64,000 nt of DNA from assembly GCF_000153125.2 (NCBI RefSeq), contig NZ_CM002299.1, positions 2,738,828 to 2,802,827 on the forward strand. The letters are read 5' to 3'. Under the pieces are notes generated by a model. That model had not been told where the DNA came from. It searched no databases and was given only the letters and a program-made list of their open reading frames with translations. The stretch is from Congregibacter litoralis KT71. Its GTDB lineage: Bacteria > Pseudomonadota > Gammaproteobacteria > Pseudomonadales > Halieaceae. Shown in pieces: positions 8,515 through 15,867 of this stretch. Made by a program: the position numbers and the translations under genes. Every line of letters begins with the position of its first letter. Position 1 is the first letter of the stretch.

Positions 8515-9584
8515 TGGCCGCCATCAGCCTAGAGAACCTGAGCTTTCGTTACCCCGGCGCGTCCGAAGACACCCTGTCCAATCTTCAGCTGGAGATCGCA
8601 GACGGCGAGGCCCATGCGCTGTTGGGTGCCAGCGGCGCAGGGAAAACAACACTTCTGAACATCTTGTCGGGGCTTCTTTTTCCCAGTGCCGGCAGTCTGC
8701 GTTTCAATGGCAATGATGTATCCCGCCAGTCAGGCCGGGAGCGCAGGGTTGCCCAGGTGTTTCAGTTCCCCGTCCTCTATGAATCCCTCAGCGTCGCCGA
8801 GAACCTCGCCTTCCCCCTGAAAACGCGCAAGTCCGACGCCGGTCTTATCGCAGAGAGGATTGCCTATATTTGCGATGAGCTTGAGATCTGCGATCTTCGT
8901 GAGCTCAAGCCCGCAGCGCTATCCCTGTTCCAGAAGCAATTAGTCGCCGTGGGCAAGGCCCTGGTCTCCCCCGATGTTGCCATGGTGCTGTTGGACGAAC
9001 CTCTAACAGCGGTGGAGCCCCGCACCAAGTGGCGTCTCCGGCAAACGCTGCGGCGGATACAGGAGGATCTCAAGGTCACCATGATCTACGTAACCCACGA
9101 CCAAACCGAAGCCCTCACCTTCGCTGATCGCGTCTCCGTACTCTCCGCCGGGGGCCTGCTGCAAACGGATACCCCTGAGAGGCTTTACGCGGCCCCCGCC
9201 CATGAATTCGTCGGACATTTCGTGGGCAGCCCCGGCATGAACTTTTTACCCGGACAGGCCCTGGGTTTAGGCGATGTCGAGCGTGTGGGCTTTCGTCCCG
9301 AGTGGGGAACCCTGAGCCGTGGAGATGCCGATAGCCCCGCGAATACGGACAAACCGGCTGCCCAAGGCTCAATCGGGGCGGAGGTTTTACGCACTCGACT
9401 CCAGGGCGCTCAGGGCGGCGAGGCTTTCGGCTTGATCACACTGAGCACGGCTCACGGCGAAGTTACCGTGCGCGGGCCTATGGCGGGCAACAGTCTTCAA
9501 CCCGGCGATGGTTTACAGCTGCAGCTGAGCCGCTGTGTGTGCTTCGAAAACCAGACATTGGTCCGCGAAATTGACTTCCTTTAA
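8514..9584 (+). CDS. glpT: Glycerol ABC transporter ATP-binding subunit GlpT
   Basis: 356 residues. Walker A GASGAGKT is at 38-45, the Q-loop in VFQFPVLYESL near 83, Walker B VLLDEP near 158-163, and the H-loop His195 in YVTHDQTEAL. The ABC signature is degenerate: LSLFQ at 136-140 replaces LSGGQ. This is the mirror image of GlpS, which keeps the signature but has lost the H-loop. The C-terminal regulatory domain begins after GSPGMNFLPG, a stretch I recall from GlpT relatives. As the partner ATPase of the glycerol importer it should supply the intact Walker A/B/H side of the one competent site. Confidence 0.85.
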   Translation: MAAISLENLSFRYPGASEDTLSNLQLEIADGEAHALLGASGAGKTTLLNILSGLLFPSAGSLRFNGNDVSRQSGRERRVAQVFQFPVLYESLSVAENLAFPLKTRKSDAGLIAERIAYICDELEICDLRELKPAALSLFQKQLVAVGKALVSPDVAMVLLDEPLTAVEPRTKWRLRQTLRRIQEDLKVTMIYVTHDQTEALTFADRVSVLSAGGLLQTDTPERLYAAPAHEFVGHFVGSPGMNFLPGQALGLGDVERVGFRPEWGTLSRGDADSPANTDKPAAQGSIGAEVLRTRLQGAQGGEAFGLITLSTAHGEVTVRGPMAGNSLQPGDGLQLQLSRCVCFENQTLVREIDFL

Positions 9585-10440
9585 ACCCCGGAACAATCGC
9601 GCCTGGCTGGGGGTGCTCCCGGTGCTGCTTATCGTCGCCTTCAGCGCCGTCATACCCCTCATGACCGTCGTCAACTATTCCGTACAGGACATTCTCGACT
9701 TCAATTCGCGGTTTTTTGTGGGTTTTGAGTGGTACCGGGAGACGCTCAGGGATCCCCGCTTTATCGAGGCTTTCCTGAGGCAGCTGTTGTTCAGCTTTAC
9801 CATCTTGCTTATCGAGGTGCCCCTGGGAGTCGCCGTCGCGAAAGGTATCAACCGGAACAGCCGGTTCACCGCCGTGACCCTGATACTCCTGGCCATACCC
9901 CTGCTCATTCCCTGGAACGTGGTGGGCACCATCTGGCAGATATACGCCCGCCCGGACATCGGACTTCTGGGCTGGAGCATCAACGCTCTGGGTATCACCT
10001 ACAACTACACCACGGAGCCCCTCCACGCCTGGGTGACCTTGATAGCCATGGACGTCTGGCACTGGACATCCCTCATTGCCCTGCTGGCCTTTGCAGGCCT
10101 TACGTCCATTCCGGCCCCCTACTATCAGGCCGCGGAGCTCGACGGCGCCAGCCGCTGGCAGGTGTTTCGCTACGTGGAGCTACCCCGCTTGCGGGGCGTC
10201 CTCATCATCGGGGTACTTCTTAGGCTCATGGACAGCTTTATGATCTACACTGAGCCCTTTGTGCTGACCGGCGGCGGTCCCGGTAACGCCACGACCATGT
10301 TGAGCCAGCACCTGGCCACGATGGCTGTGGGACAGTTTGATCTCGGGCCCGCCGCTGCATTTTCCGTGATCTATTTCCTCTTTGTACTGCTGTTTTGCTG
10401 GGTCTTTTACACCAGCGTGGTGCGCAGCGATGATGCATAA
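9571..10440 (+). CDS. glpP: Glycerol ABC transporter permease GlpP
   Basis: 289 residues using the TTG at 9571 (MTSFKPRNNRAWLGVLP), which begins like family members. An upstream GTG at 9535 would add 12 residues and overlap glpT further. It is a six-helix inner-membrane permease of the MalF-type sugar importer class. The EAA cytoplasmic loop that docks on the ATPases is visible as AAELDGASRWQVFRYVELP at about residues 188-206. The gene overlaps glpT at its 5' end and glpQ at its 3' end, so expression is translationally coupled. Assignment to glycerol rests on the operon. Confidence 0.85.
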   Translation: MTSFKPRNNRAWLGVLPVLLIVAFSAVIPLMTVVNYSVQDILDFNSRFFVGFEWYRETLRDPRFIEAFLRQLLFSFTILLIEVPLGVAVAKGINRNSRFTAVTLILLAIPLLIPWNVVGTIWQIYARPDIGLLGWSINALGITYNYTTEPLHAWVTLIAMDVWHWTSLIALLAFAGLTSIPAPYYQAAELDGASRWQVFRYVELPRLRGVLIIGVLLRLMDSFMIYTEPFVLTGGGPGNATTMLSQHLATMAVGQFDLGPAAAFSVIYFLFVLLFCWVFYTSVVRSDDA

Positions 10441-11242
10441 GGGCCGCCTGAGTCGTGTCGTACTCCTGCTGTACGGCGTGTACCTGCTTCTGCCGCTCTA
10501 TTGGCTGCTGTCTATGGCACTGCGCAGCAACGCCGACATCATGGGTGATTTCTCCTTCCTGCCCCCCACCATTACCTGGGGGAACTTCGGAGAGATTTTC
10601 TCCAACCCCGTCTGGTATGAAGGCTTTGTCCATTCCCTGAGCTACGTGGGCATCAACACGGTGATTTCCCTGGCGGTGGCGATTCCCGCGGCCTATGCGT
10701 TTTCGCGCTATCGATTCCTTGGGGACAAGCAGCTGTTTTTCTGGCTCCTGACCAATCGGATGGCACCGCCGGCGGTATTCCTGTTGCCGTTCTTCCAACT
10801 TTACTCTGCCGTGGGGCTGTTCGACACGCCCCTTGCCGTTGCTCTGGCCCACTGCCTGTTTACCGTCCCCCTGTCTGTATGGATTCTGGAGGGTTTTTTC
10901 TCAGGGGTCCCAACGGAACTGGATGAAATGGCGCAGATCGACGGACACAGTTTTCTGCACTTTTTTCTGCGTATTTTTCTGCCAGTCAATCGCGGGGCCA
11001 TCGGGGTCACCCTGTTCTTCTGTTTTATGTTCAGCTGGGTGGAGCTACTCCTGGCACGAACACTCTCTGGCGCGTCGAGCAAACCCATTGTCGTCGTGAT
11101 GACACGAACCGTTAGCGCATCGGGCGTGGACTGGGGTGTCCTGGCGGCAGCGGGAGTGCTGACGGTGCTACCGGGCGTGCTTGTCGTGTGGTTCGTCCGC
11201 AAAGACCTTGTGAAGGGCTTTGCCCTGGGACGGGTGTCATGA
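10430..11242 (+). CDS. glpQ: Glycerol ABC transporter permease GlpQ
   Basis: 270 residues from the ATG at 10430 (a second ATG follows immediately at 10433). The start lies inside the last codons of glpP. It is a MalG-type permease with six predicted membrane helices. Its EAA loop is ELDEMAQIDGHSFLHFFLR, about residues 163-181. It completes the transmembrane pore with GlpP. The next gene starts at an ATGA overlap with its stop. The symbol follows the rhizobial glycerol operon and does not mean the glycerophosphodiesterase also called GlpQ. Confidence 0.85.
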   Translation: MMHKGRLSRVVLLLYGVYLLLPLYWLLSMALRSNADIMGDFSFLPPTITWGNFGEIFSNPVWYEGFVHSLSYVGINTVISLAVAIPAAYAFSRYRFLGDKQLFFWLLTNRMAPPAVFLLPFFQLYSAVGLFDTPLAVALAHCLFTVPLSVWILEGFFSGVPTELDEMAQIDGHSFLHFFLRIFLPVNRGAIGVTLFFCFMFSWVELLLARTLSGASSKPIVVVMTRTVSASGVDWGVLAAAGVLTVLPGVLVVWFVRKDLVKGFALGRVS

Positions 11243-11511
11243 GCTGGATGGCCTGGACCCTGCCCACAGCGATCTTCTTCAGCGCCATTGGACTCGCCCT
11301 GCTGTCGCTGACGGCCCTGGAGATACTCAAACCCACAACGCGAGCCCGGGGTTTTCTTCCCATGGCGACCACGCGGGGGGACCGCTTTTTTATCAGCCTC
11401 CTGAGTGCGGCGTTTATTCATCTCCTCTGGCTGGGAACCCTCACCAGCGGGCTGTGGTTGGCCTCGGCCCTGTCCCTGCTATGGGCATTCCTACTTATGC
11501 GTTGGGGCTAA
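11239..11511 (+). CDS. DUF2160 small membrane protein of the glycerol transporter operon
   Basis: 90 residues from the ATG at 11239, overlapping the glpQ stop by 4 bases. It has two or three hydrophobic helices: about 8-30, 55-70 and 72-90. A cytoplasmic basic stretch with TTRARGF lies between the first and second, followed by ATTRGDRFF. Proteins of this family sit in the same place, between glpQ and the binding protein, in glycerol ABC operons; the rhizobial gene there is called glpU. Its role is unknown. The position argues for an accessory or stabilising subunit of the importer. Confidence 0.75.
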   Translation: MSWMAWTLPTAIFFSAIGLALLSLTALEILKPTTRARGFLPMATTRGDRFFISLLSAAFIHLLWLGTLTSGLWLASALSLLWAFLLMRWG

Positions 11512-11551
11512 GCTCTCTATACTGAGGGCCTGTTTCCTCAGGATAATAATC

Positions 11552-13330
11552 GTGAAAACCAACTCCGTCCCTCTTCCCACAACTGTCTTTCCGGTTTTGC
11601 CCGTTTTGCCCGCCGTTGTCCTGGCCGGCACCCTGCTAGCGGGCTGTTCGGAAGAGAGCGCCGACGCCCCCGCGGTGGTAGCCACACACTTTTCTGCCAA
11701 TGCGGAACGCTGGCTGGAGGAGTTTCAGCCCTCAACGCTGAGCCGGGAAGAGCAAAGGGCAGAGCTTGCCTGGTTTACGGAGGCCGCCGAGGATTTTCGC
11801 GGCATGTCGATCAACGTGGCCTCGGAGAGCCTCACCACCCACGAATATGAAAGCACGGAGCTTGCTAAAGCCTTTTATGACGTGACGGGTATCCGGGTCA
11901 CCCATGACCTGATTCAGGAAGGCGACGTCATCGAAAAGCTGCAGACGCAAATGCAAACCGGTGAGAACGTTTACGATGCCTACGTCAACGACTCCGACCT
12001 CATTGGCACGCACGCCCGCTATGGTTATGTGGTGCCCCTAAGCGACTTCATGACGGGTGACGGCGCAGGAGTCACCTCCCCTACCCTGGATCTCGACGAT
12101 TTTATCGGGATCAGCTTTACCACCGGCCCCGACGGCAAAATCTACCAGCTGCCGGACCAGCAGTTTGCCAACCTTTACTGGTTTCGCTACGACTGGTTCA
12201 CCACCCCTGCCCTTCAGGAGCAGTTTGAGGGCATTTACGGCTACCCCCTGGGCGTGCCCGTGAACTGGTCCGCCTACGAAGACATCGCAGAGTTCTTCAG
12301 CGTGCATGTCAAAGAAATAGATGGCCAGCGTGTTTATGGCCACATGGATTATGGTAAGAAAGACCCCTCCCTTGGCTGGCGCTTTACGGACGCCTGGCTG
12401 TCCATGGCAGGGGCCGGCGATGCGGGCATTCCCAACGGCTTGCCCGTGGACGAGTGGGGTATCCGCGTCGAGGATTGCCGCCCCGTGGGCTCCAGTGTCA
12501 GTCGTGGTGGTGCCACCAATGGCCCTGCTGCTGTCTATGCGCTGTCAAAATACATGGATTGGCTCAAGCGCTTTGCACCACCCGAGGCCGGTGGCATGAC
12601 CTTCTCTGAAGCAGGACCCGTTCCGGCTCAGGGTCACATCGCCCAGCAGATTTTCTGGTACACCACCTTTACCGCGGACATGATTCAAGCGGGCCTCGCC
12701 GTAGTGAATAGTGATGGAACACCCAAATGGCGCATGGCGCCTTCTCCACACGGACCCTACTGGAGCGAGGGTATGAAGCTGGGTTATCAGGACACGGGAT
12801 CCTGGACACTGCTCAAGAGTACCCCTCTGGAGCGTCGTAAGGCCGCCTGGCTGTACGCGCAGTTTGTTACCTCAAAAACCGTGTCCTTGAAAAAAACCCT
12901 CGTGGGCCTCACGCCCATCCGTAAGTCCGATCTGGAGTCTCAGGCGATGACGGACCTCGCGCCAAAACTCGGGGGACTGGTGGAGTTTTATCGAAGCCCT
13001 GCAAGAACGCTCTGGACGCCCACGGGCACTAACGTGCCGGACTACCCCAAACTTGCACAGCTCTGGTGGGCTAACGTGGCCAACGCCGTCAGCGGTGAAG
13101 TCACACCCCAGGTCGCCATGGATACCCTTGCGCAGCAGCAGGACCGCATCATGGGCCGTCTTGAGCAACATGGCGTGCTCGGTGAATGTGGACCCGCTTT
13201 GAATGAACCGAGGGATCCGCAGTACTGGCTGGATCAGCCCGGCGCCCCCAAAGCAAAACTCAGGGAAGAAAAGCCCCAGGGCGAGACCGTGCCCTACGAC
13301 GAACTCATCAAGGTCTGGGCGGCGGGATAG
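11552..13330 (+). CDS. glpV: Glycerol ABC transporter substrate-binding lipoprotein GlpV
   Basis: 592 residues from the GTG at 11552, preceded by AGGA at 11540-11543. The open frame extends to 11405 without homology. A lipoprotein signal (LLAGC near residue 32) tethers it to the membrane. The mature protein is a family 1 extracellular solute-binding protein with long stretches I recognise from GlpV: LTTHEYESTELAKAF, HMDYGKKDPSLGWRFTDAW and GTNVPDYPKLAQLWW. It should deliver glycerol, or a closely related polyol, to GlpPQ. It is about 40 bases downstream of the DUF2160 gene. No glpK or glpD is visible, so glycerol metabolism must be encoded elsewhere. Confidence 0.87.
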   Translation: MKTNSVPLPTTVFPVLPVLPAVVLAGTLLAGCSEESADAPAVVATHFSANAERWLEEFQPSTLSREEQRAELAWFTEAAEDFRGMSINVASESLTTHEYESTELAKAFYDVTGIRVTHDLIQEGDVIEKLQTQMQTGENVYDAYVNDSDLIGTHARYGYVVPLSDFMTGDGAGVTSPTLDLDDFIGISFTTGPDGKIYQLPDQQFANLYWFRYDWFTTPALQEQFEGIYGYPLGVPVNWSAYEDIAEFFSVHVKEIDGQRVYGHMDYGKKDPSLGWRFTDAWLSMAGAGDAGIPNGLPVDEWGIRVEDCRPVGSSVSRGGATNGPAAVYALSKYMDWLKRFAPPEAGGMTFSEAGPVPAQGHIAQQIFWYTTFTADMIQAGLAVVNSDGTPKWRMAPSPHGPYWSEGMKLGYQDTGSWTLLKSTPLERRKAAWLYAQFVTSKTVSLKKTLVGLTPIRKSDLESQAMTDLAPKLGGLVEFYRSPARTLWTPTGTNVPDYPKLAQLWWANVANAVSGEVTPQVAMDTLAQQQDRIMGRLEQHGVLGECGPALNEPRDPQYWLDQPGAPKAKLREEKPQGETVPYDELIKVWAAG

Positions 13331-13381
13331 CGCCTCTTAACGACTCCCGGAACGCTTCGGCAAGAGCACAGATGCCAAACC

Positions 13382-13825
13382 CTATGCCAGTTCCAGCAGC
13401 GGCAATCTGGACCTTAACTCTGTTCCCGTGCCTACGAGATCGGCAAGAGTCACCCCATCCAATTCCTGGTAAAAGGCCTCCAGACCCCGCCGAAACAAAC
13501 CGGTGAGTTTGCAGGTTCCCGCGATGGGACAGCTGTTGGTCGAGGAGTTAAAACACTCCACGAATTCGCCACTGTCCTCGACGGCTCTTATCACCGCTCC
13601 GATATCAATGCGCTCCGCCGCCATCCCCAGCTGAATACCTCCGCTGCGACCTCGCACCGTCGACAGGTAGCCCAGTTGCCCGAGGTGTCGGGCCGCTTTC
13701 AACAAGTGAGCTTTGGAAATATCAAAGGCGGTAGCGACGTCCTGAATGCGCACGAGCTGACCGGGGTGCATGGCGCAGTACATAAGAATCCGCATGGAGT
13801 AATTGGAATAGGCAGTCAGCCGCAT
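13382..13825 (-). CDS. Rrf2 family transcriptional regulator, NsrR-like
   Basis: 147 residues. An N-terminal winged helix-turn-helix (about 1-60: MRLTAYSNYSMRILMYCAM, VATAFDISKAHLLKAARHL) is followed by an Fe-S ligand loop with Cys91, Cys99 and Cys105. NsrR proteins sense nitric oxide through a cluster on three such cysteines near positions 91, 96 and 102, and repress NO-protective genes. The match in spacing and in the C-terminal LDGVTLADLVG supports NsrR rather than IscR or RirA. It is divergent from a haem-c DUF3365 gene across 119 bases that hold an inverted-repeat pair, so it may control that gene and itself. Confidence 0.78.
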   Translation of the reverse strand: MRLTAYSNYSMRILMYCAMHPGQLVRIQDVATAFDISKAHLLKAARHLGQLGYLSTVRGRSGGIQLGMAAERIDIGAVIRAVEDSGEFVECFNSSTNSCPIAGTCKLTGLFRRGLEAFYQELDGVTLADLVGTGTELRSRLPLLELA

Positions 13826-13866
13826 GAACGATCAACCTCGTAGCTAGGGGAGTCTTTAGGGCTAAA

Positions 13867-13926
13867 AGTGTGATATTAGATATTGTTTTTAGCGCCAGTC
13901 TGATTAATACTATCAGATATACCACT
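13867..13926. promoter_or_regulatory. Inverted-repeat pair between nsrR-like and DUF3365 genes (putative operator)
   Basis: The 18-base block at 13867-13884 and the reverse complement of 13909-13926 agree at 14 of 18 positions. Their centres are 42 bases apart, close to four DNA turns. Both contain a GATA/ATATC-type AT-rich core. A possible promoter for the DUF3365 gene (TTGTTT at 13883 and TAATAC at 13905, 16-base spacing) overlaps the pair. The sequence does not match the Escherichia coli NsrR consensus closely. The operator role is inference from location. Confidence 0.4.
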
Positions 13927-13944
13927 TTAAAAGGGTTCGATTTT

Positions 13945-14538
13945 ATGAAACAGCTCAACAGACAAGGCATCACCCTCGCACTGATACTCACCGCCGCATT
14001 AACGTCGGGGACTAGTCACGGTCAGGGGCAGACCACGGAGCTCCCCTTCAACTATCTGCAGCAGGGCCGGGATATTGCGCTCCTCGCAAAAAGTGAGCTG
14101 GGCGGACAGTTGAAGCAGGTTATGAGCCGCGGCGGCCCCACCGCCGCCGTTGAATTCTGTAATGAGAACGCCTTGCCAATCACCCGCTCTGTTTCTACAG
14201 AAGCGGGGGCACTGATCTCGCGCGTCAGTGACCGGCCGCGCAACCCTGCCAATGGGGCCAACGCTTCTGAGCTCGCTTACATAGCAACGGCAAAGTCACT
14301 GCTGGCCAGCGGAAAGCCTGTAAAGCCCTCTCTTCAGGACATCAATGGGAGGAAAGTCGGTTTTTATCCCATCGTAACGAGCGGCACCTGCCTCCTGTGC
14401 CACGGCGACGAGACTTCGCAGATATCCCCCGATACGCTCTCCGTGATCGACGCCCTGTATCCCGATGACCAGGCCACCGGCTACGGACTCGAGGAACTGA
14501 GAGGGATCTTTGTCGTGAGCATGGAAGCGGAAGGATGA
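13945..14538 (+). CDS. DUF3365 (Tll0287-like) periplasmic haem-c protein
   Basis: 197 residues from the ATG at 13945, which has AAAAGGG about 10 bases upstream. An N-terminal signal peptide (cleavage after about residue 26) exports it to the periplasm. A single haem-c motif CLLCH occupies 149-153 within GTCLLCHGDE, and the Tll0287-like fold surrounds it (AVEFCNENALPITRSV upstream, GLEELRGIFVVSM at the end). Such proteins are redox or gas sensors or electron carriers. The divergent NsrR-like regulator suggests a link with nitric oxide or nitrosative stress, which is inference only. Confidence 0.8.
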   Translation: MKQLNRQGITLALILTAALTSGTSHGQGQTTELPFNYLQQGRDIALLAKSELGGQLKQVMSRGGPTAAVEFCNENALPITRSVSTEAGALISRVSDRPRNPANGANASELAYIATAKSLLASGKPVKPSLQDINGRKVGFYPIVTSGTCLLCHGDETSQISPDTLSVIDALYPDDQATGYGLEELRGIFVVSMEAEG

Positions 14539-14717
14539 GAAAAAAGACACCCCGGGATTACGATCGTTGAGCAGCAGACCTTCAGAAGCAGGCCGCGGGC
14601 CCCATTGCGAACCCCGGTGCATTGGGACAGCTCCACGCTGTCGCAGCAGATCTCATTTAGGGTACCCAACCCTTCGGGCCCTGGAGGGCTCCTGGCTCAG
14701 GATTTTTATGTGACCCT

Positions 14718-14755
14718 CATCACATTCCAGAATTAAGCGGCGCAGGAATGTGATG
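14718..14755. repeat. 11-bp perfect inverted repeat, with a second hairpin just downstream
   Basis: CATCACATTCC at 14718-14728 is the exact reverse complement of GGAATGTGATG at 14745-14755, with a 16-base loop. A second stem (GCGCGCT/AGCGCG) follows at about 14760-14781. No T-run follows either, so a classic terminator is unlikely. The first could be an operator or an RNA element upstream of the small frame at 14817. Confidence 0.55.
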
Positions 14756-14816
14756 GGTTGCGCGCTTTGTATGCAGCGCGAGTGTGCAATGGCCTGTCAG
14801 GCGCTATTGTCGAGAC

Positions 14817-15002
14817 ATGGATATTTTAACGCTTCTTGATTTACCCGTACGGCACGACCCACCGCTGCCGCCCCGCGTATTTGGGGAAAAATATTCCCAA
14901 TGCCTGAAAACCTGTGACCTGGTGCCCTACTGCTCGCACCTGGGAGATCCCTCATGTCATCTACTCCAAGACAAGCACGCAGCAGAAGCACAGCCGAGCT
15001 GA
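14817..15002 (+). CDS. Possible small cysteine-rich protein (uncertain)
   Basis: 61 residues starting MDILTLLDLPVRHDPPLPP. It contains four cysteines in a 20-residue stretch: CLKTCDLVPYC, then a Cys-His (SCH) seven residues on. The cysteine cluster hints at metal binding. I do not recognise the family, the start has only a weak purine-rich leader, and the frame could be chance. It lies downstream of two hairpins in an otherwise empty intergenic region. Confidence 0.25.
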   Translation: MDILTLLDLPVRHDPPLPPRVFGEKYSQCLKTCDLVPYCSHLGDPSCHLLQDKHAAEAQPS

Positions 15003-15093
15003 GCTCAGGTATCTCGAGCTGTCTGCGAGATCAGATGTGCACGCACCGGCAATGGATTGCTCCGGTAACGCCCGTTGGCCTGGCGAGACCCAA

Positions 15094-15867
15094 TCAAAGC
15101 TCTAAGATGAAGGGGTCAGCATCCATAGGCGTAGGAAAAGTAGCGCGATAATCCTCTAAAGCTTTTCCACTGAAGCACACGGTTTCAACCGCAGCGCGCG
15201 ATTCCAGATCCGCAAGGACGGTCCCCTGTTGATCAAAGGCCAAACTGTCTCCGCTGTAGTTGAGACCGTTGCCGTCCACACCGACTCTGTTGACACCCAC
15301 CACACAGGCCAGGTTCTCAATCGCTCGCGCCTTCAATAATGCGCGCCAGTGATGCGCCCGCGGTGAGGGCCAGTTCGCCACAAAAAACAGCAAATCGTAA
15401 TCGTCGCGATTGCGGCTGAACACGGGAAACCGCAGGTCATAGCAAATTTCCGGCTTGATTCTCCAGCCCCGCCACTCCAGAACAACGCGCTGATCCCCCG
15501 CAGCATAATGCTCATGCTCTCCCGCCATGCGAAACAAATGGCGTTTGTCGTAGATCTCGACGCGCTCCGGCGTGACAAACAACAATCGATTGTAGACACG
15601 GCCATCTTCTCGCGTGGCGACACTTCCCGCGATAGCGCAGTCATAAACACGCGCCTGCGACTGTAACCAGTCCTGGGAGACGCCCCCGGCCTCTTCGGCG
15701 TTAGCTTCGGCGTTCATGGAAAACCCCGTAGTAAACATCTCGGGCAGAAGTATCAGATCCGTTACGGGTTGGGCTTTTTGGAGCACCGCCGCAAAGTGTT
15801 CCTGATTGGCGATGGGGTCTTCCCACACCAGGGCTTGCTGAACAAGGGTGACTTTTAAATCGCGCAT
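15094..15867 (-). CDS. Omega-amidase, carbon-nitrogen hydrolase family (YafV/Nit2-like)
   Basis: 257 residues with the nitrilase-superfamily triad: Glu43 in LLPEMFTTGFS, Lys108 in YDKRHLF and Cys142 in KPEICYDLRFP. This pattern, including EMFTTGFS, is that of YafV/Nit2 omega-amidases. These hydrolyse 2-oxoglutaramate or 2-oxosuccinamate, the toxic amide keto-acids left when glutamine or asparagine is used as amino donor. It overlaps the upstream aminotransferase gene by 13 bases, so the two form one unit. This pairing is the glutamine transaminase-omega-amidase route. Confidence 0.88.
   Translation of the reverse strand: MRDLKVTLVQQALVWEDPIANQEHFAAVLQKAQPVTDLILLPEMFTTGFSMNAEANAEEAGGVSQDWLQSQARVYDCAIAGSVATREDGRVYNRLLFVTPERVEIYDKRHLFRMAGEHEHYAAGDQRVVLEWRGWRIKPEICYDLRFPVFSRNRDDYDLLFFVANWPSPRAHHWRALLKARAIENLACVVGVNRVGVDGNGLNYSGDSLAFDQQGTVLADLESRAAVETVCFSGKALEDYRATFPTPMDADPFILEL

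Larger units (their letters stand above)
14540..15093. other. Long intergenic stretch with hairpins, mostly non-coding
   Basis: About 550 bases separate the DUF3365 gene from the omega-amidase gene. I see two adjacent inverted repeats near 14718-14775 and one short open frame (14817-15002), both listed separately. Nothing else convincing is present: open frames on either strand are short, lack recognisable homology and have poor ribosome-binding sites. Confidence 0.6.

Noticed and set aside
10430..10440. The glpP-glpQ overlap as a sequencing artefact
   Set aside because: Both proteins keep complete permease features at this junction, and similar coupling overlaps occur throughout the operon.
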